Below are positions 1 through 4,279 of a stretch of 6,468 nt of DNA, piece by piece; position 1 is the stretch's first letter, and every line of letters starts with the position of its first letter. Origin of the DNA: Altererythrobacter sp. (GTDB lineage: Bacteria > Pseudomonadota > Alphaproteobacteria > Sphingomonadales > Sphingomonadaceae); contig JAGXGU010000061.1 in NCBI GenBank assembly GCA_024636575.1, forward strand, positions 1 through 6,468. The letters run 5' to 3'. The notes beneath the pieces are model-generated. The model was not told the origin of the DNA and ran no database searches. It saw only the letters and a list, made by a program, of their open reading frames with translations. Position numbers and translations under genes: made by a program.

Positions 1-110
1 ACGAGCATTGGCCCGCCGCCGACTTCTACATACCATTGGCCATCACGGGCCAGTGCAGGCGATGCGAGGGCCGTAGAGGCCAACGCCATTCCTATGACGA
101 GTTTCCGCAT
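1..110 (-). CDS. N-terminus of a secreted, probably OmpA-like outer membrane protein (3' end beyond the window)
   Basis: The minus strand opens with ATG at 110 and stays open to the left edge, giving 36 complete codons. The peptide begins MRKLVIGMALASTALASPAL and continues ARDGQWYVEVGGGPMLV. The first ~22 residues form a textbook Sec signal peptide: a basic n-region, an alanine/leucine core and an ALA cleavage site before RDG. The mature start, with alternating polar and hydrophobic residues and glycines, resembles the first beta-strand of sphingomonad OmpA-like barrels. That family assignment is an inference from a short fragment; the signal peptide is seen directly. An AAGGGG ribosome binding site lies at 125-120, 9 nt from the ATG, and supports this start. 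The gene lies downstream of the tail operon in the same direction, but the 194-nt AT-rich gap with its own possible promoter suggests an independent host gene. Confidence 0.72.
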   Translation of the reverse strand, partial: MRKLVIGMALASTALASPALARDGQWYVEVGGGPML

Positions 111-119
111 TATGAAATT

Positions 120-125
120 CCCCTT
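120..125 (-). promoter_or_regulatory. Ribosome binding site of the outer membrane protein gene
   Basis: The minus strand reads AAGGGG, 9 nt upstream of the ATG at 110. It is the only purine-rich Shine-Dalgarno-like tract near that start and decides it. Confidence 0.6.
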
Positions 126-138
126 ATATTATCGAATT

Positions 139-160
139 AAAGCCACCGAGTGGTGGTTTT
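139..160. other. Stem-loop between the tail operon and the outer membrane protein gene
   Basis: CCACC (143-147) pairs with GGTGG (152-156) around the loop GAGT. Read on the plus strand the stem extends to 9 bp (139-142 with 157-160) with one G-U pair. On the minus strand the extension has an A-C mismatch and the stem is followed by CTTTAATT, a poor U-tract. It could be a weak terminator for read-through from the tail operon, or a structure at the start of the omp leader, since the proposed start site falls inside it. The pairing is seen; the function is not established. Confidence 0.35.
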
Positions 161-186
161 CTAACTTTTCCCTCAGGAAGTGGCAA
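158..186 (-). promoter_or_regulatory. Possible sigma-70-type promoter for the outer membrane protein gene
   Basis: The minus strand has TTGCCA (186-181, five of six matches to TTGACA), a 17-nt spacer, then TAGAAA (163-158, four of six matches to TATAAT). Transcription would start near 151, giving a leader of roughly 40 nt ahead of the ribosome binding site. Short promoter matches arise by chance in AT-rich DNA, so this is only a candidate, but position and spacing fit. Confidence 0.3.
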
Positions 187-265
187 GCAGGCATTGGCTC
201 TAAACTGTTGCAAGAAAGCATCGTTTGCTCTTGTTTTTGCTTAAATTCGCCTCCAAATCACTCCC

Positions 266-290
266 ATAGACACCCTAAACGCGGTGCTAT
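266..290 (-). other. Stem-loop just downstream of the DUF2793 gene
   Basis: On the minus strand ATAGCACC (290-283) pairs with GGTG plus CTAT (274-271 and 269-266), with a single bulged T at 270 and an 8-nt loop. It begins about 15 nt after the DUF2793 stop codon, where a terminator or 3'-end stabilising hairpin would be expected. No run of T follows, so it does not qualify as an intrinsic terminator. Confidence 0.3.
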
Positions 291-304
291 CAGGTTTGTT
301 CCCA

Positions 305-775
305 TCAGAATGAAGGCAGAATTCCGGCATTTCTGAGGGTCTCGACCAGGTCGCCAATTGCAGCTCGCGCTTCGACATCGGCAATCTGTCCGCCGCTCGG
401 TATAGCGGGCGCGGTCAGTCTCTGCCAGCCATTTACGAAAAAGGTTGCCTGCCTGGTCGATTTATCGAAGACGCGCATACCCTCTTGTGGCGCGGCAAAT
501 AGCCATTTCCCTGATATCCATCCTGCCAAATTGCCGGATTGGCCGGCCCATTCTGCCGTCGGATTGCTCCCGACCAGCCAACATTGTCCTTCCTCCGGAT
601 TGGCTGGCGGTGCAGCCGATTCGACCTCTATCACGGGGTGCAGCAGGAGGTCGACGAGCGCATGGGCCTCGTTTACGAAGAATTCCTTCTGCGCCTGCCC
701 CGTGAAGAGAAACGGGATACCGAATCGCGGTGTTGCGGACGTAAAAGATATGGGAAAAGATATGGGATCGGCCAT
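305..775 (-). CDS. DUF2793 family phage/GTA tail-associated protein
   Basis: This is a 156-residue protein with hallmarks of DUF2793, a family found next to tail genes of alphaproteobacterial prophages and GTA-like clusters. Near the N-terminus (residues ~25-37) is the signature GQAQKEFFVNEA. The middle (residues ~62-119) has the tryptophan- and glycine-rich beta pattern of the family, including EGQCWLVG, GWISGKWLF and FFVNGWQRL. The last ~25 residues look like a short helix. I chose the ATG at 775 because a GGAG lies 9 nt upstream and the family core follows soon after. An in-frame ATG at 820 would add 15 residues but has only GAAG touching it. No signal peptide or membrane segment is seen. 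The gene follows the gp15-like gene by 87 nt in the same direction, so a tip or fibre accessory role is likely, though the biochemical function is unknown. Confidence 0.8.
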   Translation of the reverse strand: MADPISFPISFTSATPRFGIPFLFTGQAQKEFFVNEAHALVDLLLHPVIEVESAAPPANPEEGQCWLVGSNPTAEWAGQSGNLAGWISGKWLFAAPQEGMRVFDKSTRQATFFVNGWQRLTAPAIPSGGQIADVEARAAIGDLVETLRNAGILPSF

Positions 776-784
776 GATTCTGGT

Positions 785-788
785 CTCC
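785..788 (-). promoter_or_regulatory. Ribosome binding site deciding the DUF2793 start
   Basis: The minus strand reads GGAG 9 nt before the ATG at 775. The competing ATG at 820 has no properly spaced Shine-Dalgarno sequence, so the shorter protein is preferred. Confidence 0.55.
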
Positions 789-862
789 GAATGGAATGGT
801 TTATGGGGCGGCGCGGCCATCTTCAGTAGAAGCCATCGAGCTCGACGCGATCGAGAGTCGCC

Positions 863-3052
863 TCAGGCGAGGATCGTCAGTAGTAGCGCGTCGGACTGGG
901 CGTAGCTGCCAATTTGGCGAACCCAGATTTCTGCGCCGGGATTTTCGGAATTTAGCTGGGCCAGCATATTCGCTTCGATCACCAATGAAGGGGCGCCCGT
1001 ATCCCAGATCATTGCGGGAACAAGAACCGGCCCGATTCCAATTCGATAGGCTTCGCTTTGTTCGATCAGCGGCGTCTCGACTTCGTCCCGCCATTCCCAA
1101 GCGCCCCTGGACCGGCGCGTCCAGAATAGGTGCAAACTGCCGTCCTGAGCCCAAGACAGTCTCGGATGCACGGGCGCCAATGGCCGCCGGGTGATGCCGG
1201 CGTTCTCGAGTGGCGCATGCACCGGCGCATCATCGCCGCGTCCAATTGCTGCCAGCAAGGTGGCACCTGAACTTGGAACGTTGGCAGGATCAAGCGCGAA
1301 CAGGCTATCGTCGATCAAGGTTGCAGGCGCGCCCTCTGGATGGCCTGATTGCGCTGCGAGTTCGGTCCCGCCGCGCCCGCGCAATAATCCCCGCAAGATC
1401 CAACGTGCAGACTGCACTTGTTCAGCAAGCGTGAATTGGATCAACTCGCCGCCGATTAGCAGGCGGTTTGCGCCCCCTGCCAGGCCGGCAGTGGTAGTAG
1501 CCACGAATTGCAGGTCGGGCGCGCTGATTTCCACCTCCACAAATGCATCTTTTTCCAGAAATAGCGCTTCGGAAGGGCCGAGCGGTGACACAAGATGACC
1601 CATAACGCTGCGAACCCGCCCGGTGCTGCCAAGTGGTTTCAGCGTGTCGGCAGTATCGTGATATAATGCTGCGCCAGCCCAATTGCTGCCAATTGAGCTG
1701 GCCGCAGCGAACATGATGGGGCTTTCGCTCGATCCTCTTGCGTCCCACGGCAATTCGAATGCCCGCAAAATTGTGGGGCTTGCCAACAAATCATTCGGAT
1801 TAGCCGGCATCCCCGCGTCGCCGCCTGATGCAGTCCCGGCGGCAGGCGGCAAGCGGACCAAGTCCAGCTCAACGCCTTTTTCGCGCCATTCCCAATTTGC
1901 CACGCGCCATGTGCCCGCAATATCCGGGGCGCGCACGATCGCCCCCGGTGCAATCGCTGGGTCAAGCTCGGTAATCCTCCAGGACAGGGTTTCGCGCCGC
2001 CAATTGGCACGCTGGGACGCGGAATTGGCTAATGCTCTGGCATCATTGGCCGCCATCGCTCCGGGAAATTCGATCGTTCGCGTTCGGCCGACACGCGCCC
2101 GACCATCGGCGCGCTGGATGCCAGGTTGGAAGTCGCGCGCGACATCATAATAGCGCACTGCCTCCGGTGTGTTCTGACTGTCGGCATTACGATTCCGGTT
2201 CTGGCCGCCCGCACCGCCGAAATCATTTTCGTGCCAGGCGGATGCTGCAGGCGGCAACATAATGGGCTCCGCCGAAGTGATGGCAGCGGCCTGCAGGGTC
2301 AGCAGATCGCCCCCTGAATCGCTGACCAGCGGATAGAGAGCGTCGATTGCCAATAGCGTATCGACTAGCGCTCCGCCTTCGTAGGTAAATCCTTCCAGAT
2401 TGGTCAGCGGCACATCGGCGCTGTGATTGCTTTCGATTTGCTGGACCAACTGGGCAAGCGATACCGCCCCATCATCGGCCAGGATTTCAAATGTCAGTGC
2501 AGGGATTCGGTTGCCGAAATCAGCCAGTTCGAGATCTTCGAACACGCAATAGGCGCAATTGCGGAATGCAGGACAGCGTCCGCCCTCTGCAGCTGCAATC
2601 AGCGGATCGATCGGTTGATCCCCGCGGCCATTATAAAGACGGAAGCTACCGCCGACTTTCAGGTCCCCAGCTGCGCCGCGCAGCAGATTGCCGTCGGCCC
2701 AGATCCGCCCGATATTCCTGATCGGGCGGCTCGACAGGGCAACGGCAAAGGACATGGAATAGCTGAAGGTGGTGGTCGAAGGCTTCCCTTTGCCCCCGCC
2801 ACTGCTTTCCCGGTTCTCAATCAGGTCGGTCGCCCAGATGATCGTGCCCGATGCCCGCATACGGCCGTGATGCCGGGGGATCGGGGTGCCGTAGCTGGAA
2901 GTGGTGACCGCGAGTTCCCTCAGCCGGGGCCCTTCGGTCGAACCTGAGCCGATGAGTTTTGCGTCGATCTGGCGACCCGCCAGCACGCCAATCGCGCCAC
3001 CCAGTGGGCCACCAACCAGCGTGCCCAATGATCCCAAGAGAAGGGTAGCCAT
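863..3052 (-). CDS. GTA gp15-like baseplate / host-specificity tail tip protein (phage-tail_3 type)
   Basis: This 729-residue protein is recognisable as the RcGTA orfg15 class, which forms the tip of the tail and contacts the recipient cell. It starts with a glycine-rich hydrophobic stretch (residues 1-27, MATLLLGSLGTLVGGPLGG). The conserved tail-hub block follows: YGTPIPRHHGRMRASGTIIW (54-73), SGGGKGKPSTTTFSYSMSFA (84-103), RPIRNIGRIWADGNLLRGAA (109-128) and FEDLELADFGNRIPALTFEI (171-190). The C-terminal part has putative beta-rich modules, including RWILRGLLRGRGGTE (550-564), and ends in a receptor-tip-like WVRQIG motif near residue 710. The R. capsulatus protein is about 1,300 residues and carries an internal GTA TIM-barrel domain. 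I see no comparable barrel here, so this is a compact version. Residues 160-169 hold three close cysteines (CPAFRNCAYC). A strong ribosome binding site supports the ATG at 3052, and the gene starts 4 nt after the peptidase stop. Confidence 0.87.
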   Translation of the reverse strand: MATLLLGSLGTLVGGPLGGAIGVLAGRQIDAKLIGSGSTEGPRLRELAVTTSSYGTPIPRHHGRMRASGTIIWATDLIENRESSGGGKGKPSTTTFSYSMSFAVALSSRPIRNIGRIWADGNLLRGAAGDLKVGGSFRLYNGRGDQPIDPLIAAAEGGRCPAFRNCAYCVFEDLELADFGNRIPALTFEILADDGAVSLAQLVQQIESNHSADVPLTNLEGFTYEGGALVDTLLAIDALYPLVSDSGGDLLTLQAAAITSAEPIMLPPAASAWHENDFGGAGGQNRNRNADSQNTPEAVRYYDVARDFQPGIQRADGRARVGRTRTIEFPGAMAANDARALANSASQRANWRRETLSWRITELDPAIAPGAIVRAPDIAGTWRVANWEWREKGVELDLVRLPPAAGTASGGDAGMPANPNDLLASPTILRAFELPWDARGSSESPIMFAAASSIGSNWAGAALYHDTADTLKPLGSTGRVRSVMGHLVSPLGPSEALFLEKDAFVEVEISAPDLQFVATTTAGLAGGANRLLIGGELIQFTLAEQVQSARWILRGLLRGRGGTELAAQSGHPEGAPATLIDDSLFALDPANVPSSGATLLAAIGRGDDAPVHAPLENAGITRRPLAPVHPRLSWAQDGSLHLFWTRRSRGAWEWRDEVETPLIEQSEAYRIGIGPVLVPAMIWDTGAPSLVIEANMLAQLNSENPGAEIWVRQIGSYAQSDALLLTILA

Positions 3053-3056
3053 AATT

Positions 3057-3470
3057 TCACTCCTTTGTTGACAGATGCCAATGGCGATGAACCGTCAATC
3101 CCAGGGGGCCGGGCATGCGGACCACGCGGCGCAGGCCGGCATGGGCGTGGATGAAGCTGCCGGAATGTTCCGCGATCAGCAGGTGAAATTGTGCCGGGCC
3201 CGGCTTAACCAGAAGAAGGTCGTCCGGTTCGACCGGTCCGGCACTATCTTGGAAGGCATTAGCGGCGGCAAAGCCCAGCAGCTTGGTGATATCGCTGTTG
3301 CGCAATGCATATGTCTGGGGGAGGATCGGCGTTCGGCCCATCGCTGTGAGCGCCGCCGCGACCAGCCCGACACAGTCCAGGCCGGTGGCCGGATCACGGC
3401 CATGCAAGCGAAAAGGCGCCCCGACGAACCGCCGGGCGGCCTGCGCCAGCGAACCGGTTTCGCCCGTCAT
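3057..3470 (-). CDS. NlpC/P60-type cell-wall peptidase of the tail tip (GTA gp14-like)
   Basis: This 137-residue protein is a small papain-fold peptidase expected to cut peptidoglycan peptide links so that the tail can deliver DNA into the periplasm. The catalytic cysteine is Cys33 in GLDCVGLV, following an N-terminal helix with the typical RRFVGAPFRLHGRDPATG lead-in. The likely catalytic histidine is His96 in QFHLLIAEHSG, and a conserved-looking FIHAHAGLRRV follows (residues 107-117). In many family members this position reads HVGI; here it is HLLI. No signal peptide is present, as expected for a protein built into a tail. Its ATG overlaps the stop of the DUF2163 gene (ATGA). I see no Shine-Dalgarno before it, so translation probably depends on coupling to the upstream gene. 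Position between hub and gp15-like genes matches RcGTA gp14. Confidence 0.86.
   Translation of the reverse strand: MTGETGSLAQAARRFVGAPFRLHGRDPATGLDCVGLVAAALTAMGRTPILPQTYALRNSDITKLLGFAAANAFQDSAGPVEPDDLLLVKPGPAQFHLLIAEHSGSFIHAHAGLRRVVRMPGPLGLTVHRHWHLSTKE
3060..3066 (-). promoter_or_regulatory. Strong ribosome binding site of the gp15-like gene, abutting the peptidase stop codon
   Basis: The minus strand reads AAAGGAG with a 7-nt spacer to the ATG at 3052. The next three bases (3059-3057) are the TGA stop of the upstream peptidase gene, so ribosomes finishing the peptidase end on this site. This is the best Shine-Dalgarno in the window and suggests coupled, efficient translation of the tip protein. 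Confidence 0.7.
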
Positions 3471-4279
3471 GACGAGGGATACCGCGCCAGCAAATCATTG
3501 CCCGGCAAATAGGGTTCGCCCTGAAAATTCACCGCATTGCCGAACCGGTCAGCGCAGGTAGCCAGGGTGTGATCGCATCCCTCGATCAGGATTGCCCGAG
3601 TACCAAAAGGCAGCTGCGCGTCCAGCGGAACATCCACCGTCAGTCCGTCCGAATTTGCAGCGATCACCAACATGCGCTGGCCCGCTTGCGGACCATCGAC
3701 CCAGCGAATTTCACCATCGGCGAACAAGTGTGGGTCGATATTGGTAAACTGGATCCTGTTTTCGTCCAGATTCAGCACACTCAGGAACGCCTCATGCGTG
3801 AAGCGAACGGCCGATAGAGTGCAGCCTTGGCCGCAAAATTTCGCCCGGCAAGTCGGGCTGGTTCGCGGAATGAAGTCCAACTCCAACTCGGCCTTGGCCG
3901 AACGCAGTTCGGCGTTGAAACTATCGCTTTGCGACGATACCGAACCGATCGAGCCATTATATAATGTGGCAAATTCGGTTGTTTCCCAGTCGACAGCGCC
4001 GATCCGCACCTGGGCATTGTCGAACAGGCCCGCTGCCAGGTCGGCCGCGCTGATGCTGTCATGGCCCAGCGCACCGCTAACATCGGCGCTGTCGGGCGAA
4101 AGATCGGAGGTGCGGCGAATTGCGCTGGGGACCATACCCGGGGCGGCGCGGTGCAATATGCCGCCGAACCACAAGTCGCGGTTGTGACTGGTAAACCCGA
4201 GCGTCACCCCGTCGCGGCGATGGATCCGCCAGAAGGTCGCGACCCCTTCCAGTTCGCGAGCGAAGAAGGTGCGGCTCAT
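3467..4279 (-). CDS. DUF2163 tail hub protein with probable Fe-S cysteines (GTA gp13-like)
   Basis: This 270-residue protein matches the DUF2163 / phage BR0599-type family, the tail hub that links the distal tail ring to the tip. The N-terminal half (residues ~1-140) is the DUF2163 part, with FWRIHRRDGVTLGFTSHNRD (17-35) and a beta-strand-rich stretch ending LELDFIPRTSP. The C-terminal half carries cysteines at 144, 149, 153, 235 and 242, in PTCRAKFCGQGCTLS and EGCDHTLATCADRF, then the family's terminal NFQGEPYLPGNDLL. Lambda gpL, the functional counterpart, holds a 4Fe-4S cluster on four cysteines, and I recall the RcGTA hub being similar. Four of the five here probably do the same, with Cys149 the likely extra. 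Its ATG overlaps the stop of the upstream gene by 4 nt, with GAGAGG (4289-4284) as ribosome binding site. Length is normal for the family. Confidence 0.87.
   Translation of the reverse strand: MSRTFFARELEGVATFWRIHRRDGVTLGFTSHNRDLWFGGILHRAAPGMVPSAIRRTSDLSPDSADVSGALGHDSISAADLAAGLFDNAQVRIGAVDWETTEFATLYNGSIGSVSSQSDSFNAELRSAKAELELDFIPRTSPTCRAKFCGQGCTLSAVRFTHEAFLSVLNLDENRIQFTNIDPHLFADGEIRWVDGPQAGQRMLVIAANSDGLTVDVPLDAQLPFGTRAILIEGCDHTLATCADRFGNAVNFQGEPYLPGNDLLARYPSS

Larger units (their letters stand above)
111..304. other. AT-richer intergenic region, no gene seen
   Basis: This stretch between the DUF2793 stop and the outer membrane protein start is visibly richer in A and T than the flanking genes. 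No reading frame with convincing protein character was found on either strand. It contains the two stem-loops, the possible promoter and the ribosome binding site listed separately. Confidence 0.6.

Noticed and set aside
94..336. Plus-strand reading frame of 80 codons across the intergenic region
   Set aside because: It overlaps the signal peptide region of the minus-strand gene and the end of DUF2793, has no recognisable protein pattern, and covers AT-rich regulatory-looking sequence.
776..820. Longer DUF2793 start at the ATG at 820
   Set aside because: The only purine-rich bases (GAAG) touch the ATG, and the added residues (MAAPPHKPFHSETRI) look unlike the family, while the ATG at 775 has a well-spaced GGAG.
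838..873. Inverted repeats after the gp15-like stop codon (CGCCTGAGGCG and CTCGATCGCGTCGAG)
   Set aside because: Both are short G+C-rich palindromes with no following T-run, so a terminator is not supported, and such repeats are common in DNA of this composition.
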